A stretch of DNA of 64,000 bases from Liolophura sinensis. Its lineage: Eukaryota > Mollusca > Polyplacophora > Chitonida > Chitonidae. This document shows, piece by piece, positions 22,521 through 35,412 of this stretch (positions are counted from its first letter, which is position 1; every line of letters begins with the position of its first letter). A model generated the notes under the pieces. That model was not told where the DNA came from. It worked only from the letters and a program-made list of their open reading frames with translations, and ran no database searches. The stretch spans positions 70,966,984 through 71,030,983 of the forward strand of contig NC_088300.1 in the NCBI RefSeq assembly GCF_032854445.1, in the 5' to 3' direction. The position numbers and the translations under genes are program-made.

Positions 22521-25400
22521 TCGTACTTATTTACGAAATTCTTGATTCCTGTATTGCTACTGAAAAATGATGTACACCTAAGTCAGGAAAGGTTTTAAAT
22601 GAAGCTTGCGTTTAAAAATCGCCTACCTTTTTTTCTCCGCGATTTGATTTCCTCTTACGGAAAGAGAACGTGATGTGCCAAATGTTCGTGTCACGAACTT
22701 TTCACGAAATTACTCTAACATATTTATGGTTGCGTTTATAAAATATAAAATCAAGAATGAGATTGAAAGAAAGTATGGCGAAAAACAATGTGATCGTTGT
22801 TAGATTTTATATGGCTGGAGTACAAAGTTGCTTGAGGTGATTGGGGTGACAGCTCTGTATGTACAGTTGCAATGACTGATCACACGATTGGATTTTTAGA
22901 TAAATTAGATACAGCTGTTATAGCAAGTTTTATGGTATTTTGTAACAAAATGACATTTTGACGAGCACATGGTGTTTACATTGCTCTTTCTTTTTGTTTC
23001 GGAATCTCACAGTTTATGCAAACTTGCGATTCTATCTTTTGATTACTAGGATCTATAATTATAATTCAACTTTTAATTAACACTTCAGTAAAAATTATGG
23101 CTTTTGTCTACGCTCAGTTTATATCAAAGAAATAATTACTTCTTTCTAAATCGTGTCATAACTGCTGCATATGAAATATAAAATGTTTTCCCATCGTTGT
23201 TGTAAACTTTTCGCCCGAGGAAAACTTGTTGTAAATACATATATATTTGCAACAAGACTCAATCAAGGGAACGAACATGATCATTAGGGAAAAAACTTCA
23301 CTGTGTTTAACTCAGCGAAATGGACGGAGTCGTTACATGTCAATTTATTCAGCATATTCCTTCTCAACAACGATCATCGACAGAACAGACACTTGTTACA
23401 ATAAATCCCGTTATTCTCATGTCCAGTATACTGCATCTCCTGGCACGGTTAACTGTAAATAGCCTGCTTCTGCTAAGAGTACTTTAATTACCTTTATAAA
23501 GTACATACATTAGCGGAGTTTCTCATTATCTCAGGCGATGAAACGCCAGGGTTTTCTTGAACTCTCAGTCACACTATCAACCATTATCTAACTTTCGTAC
23601 TGCTGAAGTTTTTCGCTAACGACGCAATCTCTAGCACTTTTGTCTCTTTGCAGCTAAAAATTCTACGGTCATAGGTTTCTGTTGTCACTTCAACCAAAAC
23701 TTCACATTTTTTCCAGCATGCTTCGCTTGCTTAATTTGATTTCAGGGCAGTTCCTCTATAGTGAGCGATTAATTATTCGGGAACAATTGTTTTTTTCTGG
23801 AGCCACGTTTATTGACAAAGTGACGTTAATTTACGTCTTTACCTGTGCGTAACAGTCCATTTCCTGCACAAAAACAGGCCATCTGCCCCCAAGGGATAAA
23901 TTGAAATCAATTTTGTGGGAAGGGAGTTTTTCTACGCAATATTCATGACATGCAATGGTTTGCTTTTTAACCTTGTGTAAGAAATCACCACGATTCCTTC
24001 AAACAATTCCCTGAGGCGATGATCTGCAAATTTGACCTTGAAGACAAACTGCAAGCTCTGATTTTTATGTTGAAATGTTCCAAAAGTTGAGAGAAGTCAC
24101 AACATGCTTGAACACTGCAGATTCACCATCACTCTCCCGAGATTAGTGGATAAACCCCAAATGGACAGCCATTTTTTAAAAAATAATAAATTCATATCTG
24201 CACAGTCTGTCTACTTGTGTCTAAAGATCTTTAGATTTGAAGAGAGCATGTTTATTCGTTGCATATTTTCACTCCATCTCTCCAGTGAGCAGGTAACTCT
24301 CCTGTCATCAGTCGATATGTCCAAACATTTTCCCAGATCTTATAATAGTAGAACCATTTTTTTACTTTAAACACTGTCATAAACGCTTCCAGCCCGTTAG
24401 AAAATCCTTTTCATTAATGTCGTTCACATATTAAAGTGAAATTCAAACAGATAGCACCCCTATTTGTGTAGAGTTTCCACATGTATTTATTGTGAAAAAA
24501 CAATAACTTCATAAACGGCACGTCGGTCACTCAAAATTCTTAAATTTCAACACATACATTTACCATGATAAAAGCACAAAGCCTGTGGTTTGGGAAAGAA
24601 TGGTTATTTTGTCCCGTTGGCCTTGGAGCTTGCCACAGTGTCTCCTTCTCTTGTTAACCAGTCTTTGTAACAATTAAATGACACCATATAAAAACGACGT
24701 CTCTGAACAGTAAACATTTATAGGCCTTATAGCCCGGATGCGAATTTCACCAGAAAGGAAATGCTGACGAAAAAAAAGAACTACTTTATAGCAGTAAATG
24801 GTAGATAGCCGAAAATGTAATATATTGTACAAAGCCAGAGGCCTGCATCGGAGAAGAAATAGCATATAAATGCGGATTGAGGTCGTTTGTCAATGTTTAT
24901 ACCGCCCAAGGGTCTGGTATCGGTTAAATATATCTTCCTGCTCTGGTTTCTAAGATAAGAAGGACAAATAACCACTCTGTGATCTTGTGGTCTAACTATG
25001 TAATGTCTGACTTCAAACATGCAATTCGCAGACATTTTTTAATTGACGGTGTCCAATAGTTTGAACGCTGGACTTTTAACACTTTTGTCTGGTATTACAA
25101 AAGACAATAATTATGATCAGGAAATCTCTTGTGTCCTTATATCTTTCCTTACATTTGTTTGCTTACATTTCTAGTTTTCAACATGTCGTATTGGTGTTAC
25201 GATAGTAATTCCTGCAATTCACGGGGCTTGCCTAACTTAACAACGTCACAGCAGGCAACACTTCCATAAAGTTACAGTAACTAAAGCCTCGTCAGACAGT
25301 GCATATACATGTAACATGTTTTTTTTTCTCTTGAGAAGAGCGCTAGGCCGCGTTCTAAACGCTTGTCGGTAAACCTGACTCCGTAAGAATGTATGTGTGT
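22521..25400. other. Gene-poor spacer
   Basis: AT-rich single-copy-looking sequence. Short ORFs at 23247-23462, 24104-24370 and 24674-25035 have no family motifs and no matching splice sites. No repeat longer than a few tens of bases was noticed. Confidence 0.4.
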
Positions 25401-25699
25401 ATCCCTGAAAAACTTTCATTGGGCTCAAAATCTCTCACAACTATAATTTATGTGTACCGTAAGCCAAAGGTGAGGGTATACACCTATGGCTCGCCACAAG
25501 GATTTAGATTTCGTAAAGTTACATTTCATACTGCATCGCAGTAATGCTGTCTTTACGGACCATTTCCATGAGAACTCAAGACAGTTTTCGGAACTTTATA
25601 TTATACATTTTAAGATAAGTATTTTAAAAAGAAATATAACCAATACTCTGCATATAGCGAGAATGTGTAGAAATAGTGATCACCCGGTAATGCGCATGA

Positions 25700-26105
25700 A
25701 TTTTGCAAATTCAACTACTTCTCCAAATATTCAATTCCTACTCCTTCTATACGATGAAAAGCAAACACAAAAAACCGATGATGCCAGCAAAACTTCCTGG
25801 ATATTATTGATATATCTTCATTTATGTATACAATCTGCCAATGATCGTGACATTTGTTCTAACCAAGAGATAATTATTTTTCATGGAATAAAACCTGTTT
25901 CAGTAAGCATTGGACAGCTTTATTTCTGTATTACGCCTTGAGGCCACAGTGCTGGGAACATATCACACCTCCAATCCTTCATTTCCATTCACGCCGTTGA
26001 GGGATTTCCCAATAATTTTGCTCCCAAACTGTTTCGACTCGAAGAAGACAGATTACTGTTTTAAAAATAACAGCGTACAAAACAGACAAATAGTCTTCTT
26101 TCATA
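25700..26105 (-). other. 3' UTR of the 26.1 kb gene, shared with a copy at 29.6-30.0 kb
   Basis: A TTTATT at 25919-25924 gives AATAAA on the - strand about 180 nt after the stop. The same block, including this signal (29753-29758), recurs in diverged form at 29.57-29.98 kb. A + strand ORF here (25486-25941) is most likely a shadow. Confidence 0.5.
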
Positions 26106-26224
26106 TTAAATATTGAAGACCACCACTAGATCTCCTTCGTTCGGCCTTACGGTACGAGATCGGTGCTGCTCATCGATTACTTCGCCATCAAGCACTGCAA
26201 CGTCTATGGCTGTGTTGTTCTGAC
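26106..26224 (-). CDS. Last exon of an unrecognised gene
   Basis: The acceptor is very good: a T-rich tract ending CGTCTTTCAG at 26225. The exon is open in one frame only, starts in phase 1 (two bases completing a codon), encodes 39 residues and ends at TAA 26108-26106. The tail reads AIDVAVLDGEVIDEQ, then RTVRPNEGDLVVVFNI, acidic then beta-strand-like, with no family I recognise. The preceding exon must lie at higher coordinates and end in phase 1; I did not find it. A decayed copy of this exon and its UTR lies at 29.6-30.07 kb. Confidence 0.6.
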
Positions 26225-26883
26225 CTGAAAGACGAAAACTTAAACTAAGGGACATGAACACCCGGTTATAGTCCATCGTACATCAGCTCCTTATTCTTGT
26301 TAGTCAATACAGCTCAAGACCATCAGTAAATTCAAAAACACTCCCAATCCAGCTTAGCTGAACTACTCAGTAGCTGTTAATGGTATGGAATTCACTTAAT
26401 CACTTAACACCTGGGGGATTCGCCCTCTGTTAAATCATTTTCTAATGGCGACCAAAGAGGAAATGAGATGTGAAATTCTCTCATTTATCTATTTCTATAT
26501 TTATGTTTTATACGTGGTTGATGTAGGTTGCTTTTTGTAGTATAAATTCCCACAGTAGTGTTTCATGCTTACCCTTTCCATGATTTGTGCTGAAAAGATC
26601 ATGGATCTCATGTCTATAATATGGATCTATCTGGAAAGAGCCCGCGAGAGGGAGAGAACTCTTTGTCTACCAGTAGATATTCAGTACTGAATTCAAGACT
26701 ACAGTATTGGGAATAAAGCCAGCGCTACCTCATGAATGTAATAGTTGGCAGATAATTACACTGATCGAGTGAAATTCGGTCTCTATAGTCGACTTACCTC
26801 AGTAGGGTTTTATTCTAACTGCTCATGTAAATGCAGAAATAGGTGCAACATAATGTAGCGATGAAATTACAATTTATCAAACT

Positions 26884-27120
26884 TCACTGGTCCCGTGAGG
26901 CGAAACAGACAGCAAACTCAGTTCCATTGTTCAGTGATGGGTGACAGAAGCGATCCGAGCCTCCTCGCTAGTGAGGAGAGACAGACAGCAAATTAAGCCT
27001 CATGACTCAGTGAGGCGAGAGAGAAGCAAACCCAGCCTCATGGCCAGGAAGGATACTAACGGTAAATTCAGCCGCGTGACCCAGTGAGGAGAGATAGACA
27101 ACAAACCGGACCTCATGGAA
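26884..27120. repeat. Degenerate minisatellite, unit about 50-55 bp
   Basis: Four to five irregular units share CCTCATGACCCAGTGAGG and AGAGACAGACAGCAAA. Spacing is uneven. An ORF across it on the - strand is repeat-derived. Confidence 0.75.
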
Positions 27121-27267
27121 ACAGCCTGCTGCCAGTGACATTCTCTTCTGAAAAGACAAATGTAACATTTTCGAAAGGTTGCAAGATCTTGTGCCAGAGC
27201 ACAAGAAGGTCACCGAGCTTATTAATTAGATATCAAAGTAAATTTACACATATTTAAAACGACGGGA

Positions 27268-27494
27268 TCCTCCGTGGTGGAGTCGTTAGCAAAATAGCAC
27301 AGTGCAGTGACCTAGGAGCCTCTTACTAGTGCGGTCGCTGTGAGTTCAGCTAATGCTGGCCCCCTCTCTGGTCGTTTGTTGGACGATCTATCAACAGTAC
27401 GTGGATGATCGAGGGTCTCCACTGGGCCTTGCCCGGTTTCCTCCCACTATAAATAAAGAAAAAAATAAATGAATAAATAAATAAATAAATAAAT
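27268..27494 (+). mobile_element. SINE family A, near full length
   Basis: The copy starts with a tRNA-like head (CCTCCGTGGTGGAGTCGTTA, then GTGAGTTCAGC), passes through CTCTCTGGTCGTTTGTTGG and TTGCCCGGTTTCCTCCCAC, and ends in (AAAT)n. Part of the body before the tail is deleted. Confidence 0.75.
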
Positions 27495-29150
27495 CAAACA
27501 ATTTAAATCAGATTCACAGTACAGTGGTAGACTACCCACAGGTGACCTTAACAGAGCAATGAAGCCGTGTCACCTCTGAGAAGAGAAAGCATATACGCTA
27601 TAAGTCGACCTTTACTGGATTTCGAATTTACTGGATTGGGTAAAACAATGTCTCGGCTAACACCACAATGAACGTTGTTTGAGGTCCACACTCAAAAGTC
27701 TACATAACGTTCAGGTATGTTGTTTAGCCCAAATATACCTGCTTGAATTCGACACACGCCGTAGGATATTAACCCTTATCTACTCTAGTATTCTACATCT
27801 GTCATTATGTGGCTTTTTCAATGGCGTATCTAACCTGTCAAATTAGCATCTCGCTTGAACATGAGCACAACACTAAGTATTATCTTCTTGTAGATTCAGT
27901 GAGCACTTCGATACCTTCATCTCTATAATTGTTCTCAGTACATTCTATTTTCAGACAATTTGCCGGATGTGGGGCGATTTAAACCACTCTTATTCTTGGC
28001 ATAACCAGGAAGTGTCGTAGTTAGCTCCGCACAACTAAACCTGTCGTTATTTTCCATTTACTTGTATACCACAAATGATCAAGCTAATTGTACGTCTTGA
28101 TTTACGTGTTAGCCCTAATGCAATGGTCATATTACTTTAATTATAATTCTATTAACTATATTTATATAGGTTATCGGCTAAGAATGGGTGATGGTTCCGG
28201 ACCGTTGGCGGGTTCTTTTCAGTGCCAGAGGCCACGTGTCGGTTCTTGTGTGTGTTGTTAACGCACTGTCCTTTGACCAGTTAATTGATACCATCTTGCG
28301 AGCAAGCTTCCCGAGAATGAACGATTTCATACTACACAGCCCTGTACTGTACGTATCCCCCAGGCCAACATCATTCCCATTTATGATTTGGTTTATATAA
28401 ACACTAATTTACACTGCTTTTTCTTTGAAGACTCGCCACGATATGGCTGAAATATTGCCGATGTGGCGTTAAGCCATAATCATTCATTCATTCATTCTTT
28501 CAAGAAATTGCCCCTACAACCAGTTGTAAAGATATGATTTCTGTGTCTGGGGCCATTGTTATGTGACAGTTAACATTTTTGTGTGTTTGCGCGTGGGCGG
28601 TGTAGTAAGCCAAATCTGCCTCGTAATACTATAGTGCTAATTTAATGCTGTATAAAGCCTGAGTCGTGGCATTAAACGTGACTTCACTCAGATACGGATG
28701 GCGTTCTTTGGTATACAATAACTAATGCTGAAAAATACGAAGGGACGAAATGTTTATCTCATGTGACTTGCCTTAGTCATATTTTTTTTTCTTCTCACGC
28801 TGCCATTTGACAGAAATATTGTCAATGTGGCGTAAAATAATAATCGATCGTGAACTCTCTACGCGTAGTGTTCACACAATATTTTAAGACAATATATGAA
28901 GGTGTATTTATCTTCACACAATAATGAAGACCTGTTAATGTGTAGCATCAATAATATGTATAATGAAGATACTATTAGCCTGTAATTCAATACAAATGCA
29001 GATTTCCATGAGACATATTTGTCATTCTCATAACATTAGTAACTAGTCCATAGGCATCAATTTTCTCACAGCAATAAATTCTCAATACTCTGAGCGTGAA
29101 GTTAAATCACTTTTTTAAATTTCAAAACTTCAAAGTTTAAATTACCAAGG
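27495..29150. other. Spacer with two SINE tails
   Basis: A SINE 3' end lies at about 28435-28500 (CGATATGGCTGAAATATTGC then GTTAAGCCATAATCATTCATT) and a diverged relative at about 28790-28850. The region also holds a (CATT)n run. No exon could be supported. Confidence 0.5.
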
Positions 29151-29156
29151 GCCACT

Positions 29157-29361
29157 TACAACGTCCACTAATTTCTTCAGTTCATGGCTCGAATTTTGAC
29201 ACTGTTGATGGCACCAGTACCGCTAAAGGATGCCCTAAATGTTATCCATGTTCGCAAGCCAAGCCCCTTTAGCACCATCTTCAAGCCGAAGATACTGGGC
29301 GTGTTATCATTCCCATAAAGCTGCATTCTGACAAGTTGGTCAGTCTGCGCATGCTTCCCTT
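29157..29361 (-). CDS. Possible exon, reading frame unresolved
   Basis: On the - strand a pyrimidine-rich tract ending ATGATTAG (29362) precedes the block and a strong GTAAGT donor (TT/GTAAGTGG) lies at about 29157. One frame is open for 61 codons from the acceptor to a TGA at 29179-29177 (VRMQLYGNDNTPSIFG onward). A second frame, open only after an internal TAG, runs to the donor in phase 0 (YWCHQQCQNSSHELKK). If the donor is used, the second frame is coding and the acceptor lies inside the block. I cannot choose, and recognise no family. Confidence 0.3.
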
Positions 29362-29569
29362 CTAATCATGGACGTTAAAAAAAGGGCAGAAATGTCATTT
29401 AAATTGTGCTTTGTACATAGGGTCCTTTTGAACCGTTTCCTTAAAAAGTGAAACACTCTTCGACGTTTTAAAAACGCATATACAGAATACGTGGATGTTA
29501 AGAGTGATTAAATGTCGATGAAAACAGTACGAATAGGCTATTTGACTCCTGCTGTGTACCTCTCAGTTC

Positions 29570-30070
29570 TGATCATCTTCGAGCAACAAGAAGGCAAATA
29601 AATACTAGAAATCGATGACGCTAGTTTGGCCTTATTGCCAGAATATATTTACCTACGTATATACGCTCTTCTGGTCGTGACATTTATCATATCCAAGAGA
29701 TGATTGTTTTCAGCAGACGGAAGAAAATCTATTTCAGCAAACATTCGAATGCTTTATTCTCTTACATCTTTGAGATCCTGTTGAAAGGCTGCCACACCTT
29801 AAACCCTCCATTTCCATTCACAGAGAAGCTGTTGGAAGATTTCTTAGCGATTTTGATTCAGAACAATTTCGACTCTTAAAGCCGGATATACTCCTTTACA
29901 AATATCATTGCCCAAAATAGTCAAATATCCTCTTTAATATTAAATATTGATCACCGCCACAAGATATTCTCAGCTCGTTCTTATTCTGCAAGCACACTGT
30001 AGTATCCAGGCTATGAATCTGTCCCTTTCCAATGCATTTTACAAGAAGCTCAAAGAGCTGGTAACGCCAT
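29570..30070 (-). pseudogene. Decayed copy of the 26.1 kb gene's 3' end
   Basis: It aligns in order with 25.78-26.22 kb: TCGTGACATTT then CCAAGAGAT, CACACC then CCATTTCCATTCAC, and TATTAAATATTGA followed by CACCGCCACAAG. Near the matching stop codon the - strand still reads LVAVINI-stop against LVVVFNI-stop, but an in-frame TGA and a length change just upstream break it, and about 45 bp of the exon are missing. AATAAA is kept at 29753-29758. Confidence 0.6.
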
Positions 30071-30894
30071 GTCACAGTGTTACATGATAATGAGGTGTCG
30101 TAGCTCAGTTGTAACGACTACCAACAACAGCACGATTTTCTCTGGGGATTACATGGGCACTTTTGACACATGTTTGCAGTAGTAAATAGCAAATGTGCGC
30201 ACAGTATTATCAATACACATCAGTGTTGAAATAGTTTAAATTTTATTTATAAATGAATCAGCTATAAAGGTCGCGAGAAGTTGATATCTAAAACAAAAAT
30301 TCAAAACAAAAAATTCTGTGTAAAAGCCCTTTACTTTCCTGGAATATGCATGGAATTTGAGGTTTGGCAAATAGAAATAACTGTTGACTAAAAGATAATC
30401 TAGATGGTCATATTTAAGATATCAACATAGTTTGAAATTATTATTGCAACATACAGTATGAACAACATAAATATATACCAGAGAAAACAGTGACAATAAG
30501 ATATTGTACTGTTTCGCCTTGGGTTCAGCGAACAGTCGTGTAACGAATGGCTCTTATACAACAATACACTTCCTGTTCACCAGTGTCAACAAGCGCATGT
30601 TCAAAACACAATAAGCCAATAAGAACTGATTTACGTCATCGTTGTGAACCAGTGAATATTGTTGATACATTTGGAATGTTTTAACAGCTCGCCTATATAA
30701 ACACAGCGTCATATTTACTGCATCATTTGTGTTTGCTGAAAATATCCATCACATGACTATGTAAACATTTCACATCTTTACTATAATAAACGCATCTATC
30801 TAATTGCTAAAAATAAACAGTAAACACCATAACGCGTTCATACACTGTAACAGAATATGTTTGGAAACGAAACGTTTGTTTCTAGTGTTCTTTT

Positions 30895-31585
30895 AACTTG
30901 AGACTGACGAGATTCTACCAAGAGTACTACCAAGTGATCCGCTGGACTCCAGGTAATGGCGATTGGGGAATGTGTACTGTCCGAGATTAAACTGACAGAG
31001 GATTAACGCGTTTAGTGCTCGGACTAAAAGGCAGGGTTTGGGTAAATTACTTCCCTCGTGCCATTCCTTCATCATCAAGGAGGCCTAAAGGTGTTCAGAT
31101 CCAGTTCTAAACTGAAGAAAGTTTGTTGAGACACTCAACCATTGAATTGATTAGTGTTTTCCGCCGTACTCAAGAACATGGAAGTGGAAGGAAAACGGGA
31201 GGAGCCCGAGGGGGACCCTCGACCATCAGAATGACCTATCCACTTACGACCTGAGAGGAAACCAGCTTGAGGCTTGAACTCACAGTGACTACATTGGCTA
31301 GAGGATCATTGCGCTGCGCTGGCGCGCTAACCACCCACACAGGCCCCACAAATAATTTATAATCGAAATGTTTATTTTTTTTGTGTGCATCCGCTGGTAC
31401 CGTGACACGGACCAGAGTCGACGAGACTACCGTAACAGAGATTCAACGCATTTAATATTCAGACGAGAGTGGGTAAATCGCTCCCCCTGCCGTTCTCTGT
31501 TCACCAACAACGCCTGCAGGTAATCGTATCCAGTTCTGGCCTGAAATGAGTTTGTTGAGACGCTGGACAATTAAATTCTTGTGGT
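30895..31585. repeat. Diverged direct duplication around a SINE
   Basis: Blocks at 30895-31146 and 31390-31578 share ACAGAGGATTAACGCGTTTA / ACAGAGATTCAACGCATTTA, then GGGTAAAT and ATCCAGTTCT followed by GTTTGTTGAGAC. A family A SINE on the - strand (about 31149-31346, GCCGTACTCAAGAACATGG to CGCGCTAACC) lies between them. Confidence 0.6.
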
Positions 31586-31589
31586 ACAC

Positions 31590-33430
31590 ACGCTGGTGGC
31601 ACTCATGTAATTAAGTAAATAAAAATAAAACAAACTATGCCAAAGTCAGAATTGTTGCGATTCTGCAGAAAGTCGATGAAGCCATGTACTCGGGTCCCTC
31701 GTGTTGAGTGGCTCATGTCGAAAGAGAAGAAATCAGACATATTAATAGTTGGGATGTCAAAACAGAGATCAACCGACCAGCCGACAAAAGGGCGGGGCCA
31801 CTCATTTATCAGATCTCTCCAACTATTCACAGTTTCTTTCAAAAACATCACCAATTTGAAGTCGTCATCAAGAAACGCACCAGACTAGCCCCACAACTAT
31901 CAGATCTGTCCACTTACCGGCAGTACTAAAGACAGGCTATGACCTTCTAGTTAATCTAGGTTAGTGCCATTATGCATCCTGATTCCCATCTGCCTATAAT
32001 TGCTCTTAGTACACCAGATTCCAGGTAATTCACCGGACGTAAGGACTTCCACCACTCTCTGTGCTGGCGTCTACAGGAAGCTTTTCTGTGAAATTTCCAG
32101 AATCAAAATATGCGACATTTTACCTTTTCCCCGACTTTGATGCAAATAAATCCGATAACATCATGAGATTCCTTACCGAAACGAGTCTGACAGCGTTCCT
32201 CGTGCTTACAGAGGATTACATGTTCTACTGACAGGTAAACACATCTTGTTGAAGATTGATAAAGCATGCCTTGTAAGATTTGAAGCAGTACTTCATCACT
32301 TGGCCTCTAAGGACCCCTTCGTCGTCATATGACTGAAAAATTGTTAAGCACAAAGTTAAACCATAAGCATTCACTCACTCATTTATCATTTGGCGTGATT
32401 TAATTGATTGATTGATTTTGTTGATTCTTATAGACGACATTTAGAAGAGAACAGGAAGAGAAGATAGTGTACTTACTCAATATTTGTTTTGTTGATGTTT
32501 TGGCACCATAGGTTTTCCGCGTATTGACAAGGGTATATGGCGATTTAAACCCTGGCTGGGAAATTTTAGCCCTGAGCCGCAGGCGAAAGGTTTACATTTT
32601 GGATAACGATTTTGTCCCTATAATATTTATACAATAGAAAGCCAGCCTTGTGTTTAAGTGAGGTAAGAAAAAATCGTGCTAGCTATGTGGACTGCAGACA
32701 TCGCTGGTGTAGTGGCGTGACGTACAATGACGTGCCATGGAATGCAGCGTCACAAAGAAAAGACGTCACTCTGCGCAGTGAGTGAGCTGCCCAGGTGTAA
32801 ATTTTAGGGCTATGCGGAGACTACAGTGTCGCCAGAGGACCCAGCAGGCACCAATAACGCCGAATAACACCACACGATTGGCTAGGCTAGGCTGGCACCG
32901 GTGTTTCCATATAATCGTAAGCGACCCTAACGTAACAGAGAAAAATGAATCCAGCCTGCGCAGTAATTCAACTGCGCAGGGTTTAAAATCTCATATACCC
33001 CTTGTGGGCATGGCCTGAAGCTCTGACAAGTGTATGTCAACATTTTAACCAGTCTGATCAGCCAAAGGCACTAGAGAATCACTGATGATGTAGAGACAAA
33101 GCATTTTTACTCGTGATGATACATCGTGGTATTTTGTGTCACAGTATCTTGGGTTTGATGGGACGTGATACCTAGTGTATATTAGTGAATGTTCGTTAGT
33201 AACAACATTGCCGCAGTATTTCTTGTCTTGATGGGGCTTCAGGTTGCCAAAACCTGCCAAACAGTCAGATGTAAATCGGAGAGCTGTATATTGGGAAGGG
33301 GCATGATCCACTTTTAAAGAGGAAAGCAATAGCAACTCAGAACAAAAATTTGACTATTCATTCCACTCCTTATGTTTTCCCTGTTAATAAAGTTTATGTT
33401 ATGTTATGTGCTTCGAATTTTTTTTTTGTT
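31590..33430. other. Spacer with SINE C 3' end and a small hairpin
   Basis: Positions about 32315-32395 match the SINE family C 3' end (CGTCGTCATATGACTGAAAA, ending in CATTCACTCACTCATT). A perfect 10-bp inverted repeat with a 6-base loop (CCTGCGCAGT ... ACTGCGCAGG) lies at about 32955-32980. Facing ORFs at 31603-31929 have no convincing splice signals. Confidence 0.4.
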
Positions 33431-33445
33431 TTTTTCTTTGTCAAG

Positions 33446-33664
33446 AGATCAGGTTCATTGCTCGAAAGGTAAAACAGAAACCTATCCCTCATTTGAACAC
33501 AGAACCACTTTGGCCAATTGCGTTTGTTATGAACTGAGGCAGAATACAGGCCACTCCACCAGCGAGGTCGTGGCAAAAAGAAGCCATTTCCACCGCCTAA
33601 AGCCTTTAAATGGCACGAAGAACAGAAGGAAGCCAAGGAGGTAGTGATGTTTGAGGTAATTTGA
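33446..33664 (+). pseudogene. Coding-like exon or fragment with a 1-nt frameshift
   Basis: A very strong acceptor tract (T-rich, ending CTTTGTCAAG) precedes it. The first frame reads RFIARKVKQKPIPHLN then EPLWPIAFVM and meets a TGA at about 33535. Shifting by one base at that point opens a second frame, TEAEYRPLHQRGRGKKKP then FKWHEEQKEAKEVVMFE, which ends either at GAG/GTAATT (a good donor) or at a TGA a few codons later. Both halves are basic, proline/lysine-rich and look like one protein. Either the assembly carries an extra A near 33532 or this is a fresh pseudogene. I do not recognise the family. Confidence 0.45.
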
Positions 33665-34716
33665 TTGATCACAATATATCCTCTATATGACGGGCTTAGG
33701 CCATTAAGGGCATCGGTTTTTGTTAATTACGTTTCCGCTCTTTATTTGAGTGAACATTTTCCTTATCGCCCGTATTAAAGTGTGCAGCTTTACAGCCAGG
33801 AGAGCCGTGGCAATGTTGCCACTAACGAACATTCACTGAAGCGTGGCAACAATGGCTTCTTAAATAACTGGGTATTAGTTCCTTCTCAAATATTCTCGGC
33901 ACAGAATGCTCTTTGGATCCAGTTCCTGTCAGTTTAGCGAACAACAGTAATCCCATAACTCTTGAATCTGTCACTGCGCTGAGACCAAGTGGACAGCCGA
34001 TCTGCGGTCCCATACTGATTCTTCTGCCCCCCTCCGCACTCGCTTACTAAACCCGATTATAAAATCCCCGTTCTCAGGGTGCTGAATCTCGCCCCCAAAC
34101 TATATCCACTAATCGATTTAAACGTGATGCTGTATTCTTTGGAGTAAAACCTCGGCATATGTTCTGAACCCAGATAAGACCTACAACAACTACTATTGCC
34201 ATTTCTAGACAGATGTGAGCGAGGACGATTCAATTTCTCTTTGCGCAATTCAGCGATGAAGCATTTTCCGCAAAGGAGAGAAGGATTACACGAAAAATAA
34301 AACAGGGGTTAATACTGGGATAAGCGATATAGTGGACAAGTTAAGTACTTAAGATTTTCGATCCGGACATAATTGACTGACCTTAAAGAACAGGCGGTTA
34401 AATAATGTGACAGAAAACATGAAAATGCTTTTCTTGGCTTTTGAGCTGCAGCTGGTGCAAGATAACGAAAGTGACATAAGTATTCCTGCGCATTCTCCGA
34501 TGACATAAAAATGGTTCACTACTAAGTTTACATATCAAAGCAGCTGACAATATTACCTTAATACACAGTTTAAACGTTCGCTGATCAGATATACTGATTA
34601 TGGCACTCAGTCGTGCCATTAACATGGGTACATGGTGTTAAGGAGGGTTACATTGAACCATTTCGAGCCATTTTCTCAAAGTCATACACTTACAAGTTTA
34701 CCCCACTACTCATATC

Positions 34717-34803
34717 GTGACTTCATACCGTGACTTCACACCGTGACTTCACACCGTGACGATGTTTAATGTGTCACGTGTCACGTGTCACGTGTCACGT
34801 GTA
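34717..34803. repeat. Two short tandem repeats
   Basis: Three to four 15-bp CCGTGACTTCACACC-type units are followed by five copies of a 7-8-bp GTCACGT unit. The second block is self-complementary (CACGTG). Confidence 0.9.
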
Positions 34804-35412
34804 GAACGGACTGATTTTTAACTGCGAACACGACAATTTAGAAAAGTCGGTGTATATCTTATTTTCACTTTTCCATTAGCCATGATCGAGACAATGTTAC
34901 TACAAGCAATTACGTTTCTCAACTCAAATTGTTGAAAAGACAAATTCATTACCTGTATATATAAACTATAAAATCACACAATTCCATATTTGTCGCTGTC
35001 TATATGTACAAAACCCATGACAAAGCTTCTATCCATGTTATTCTCTATTAACTTTGAGAAAAATTTTGAGAGATATTTTGTTCATTTCCGTAAAAAAGTC
35101 CTGAGGTACAATGCATGTGGTTAATAAACTGGATAATCGAAACGCCCTAACAAAGCAGATTTATTCAAAAGTTCCTACGCGATAAAACATGGTATTTCTC
35201 CAATCTCTACACAGCTATTGCTCATCAAGTCAAAAGCTATGCATAGACACTTACAGAGTGAAATAAATTTAACAACGCCAGCTCCTTTAAATTTATCCAA
35301 CTTTATATAGATAAATAAATTGATTGATTTATGGGTAATGCCAAACTGAACAATATCTCACCCGTATGACGGTAGTAAACTGCAAGGTTGTCAGAAAGTT
35401 GTGTCTGAAAAT

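Noticed and set aside
25486-25941. 151-codon + strand ORF
   Set aside because: It lies over the 3' UTR shared by the 26.1 kb gene and its 29.7 kb copy. The copy does not keep the frame, and the AATAAA on the - strand explains the conservation better.
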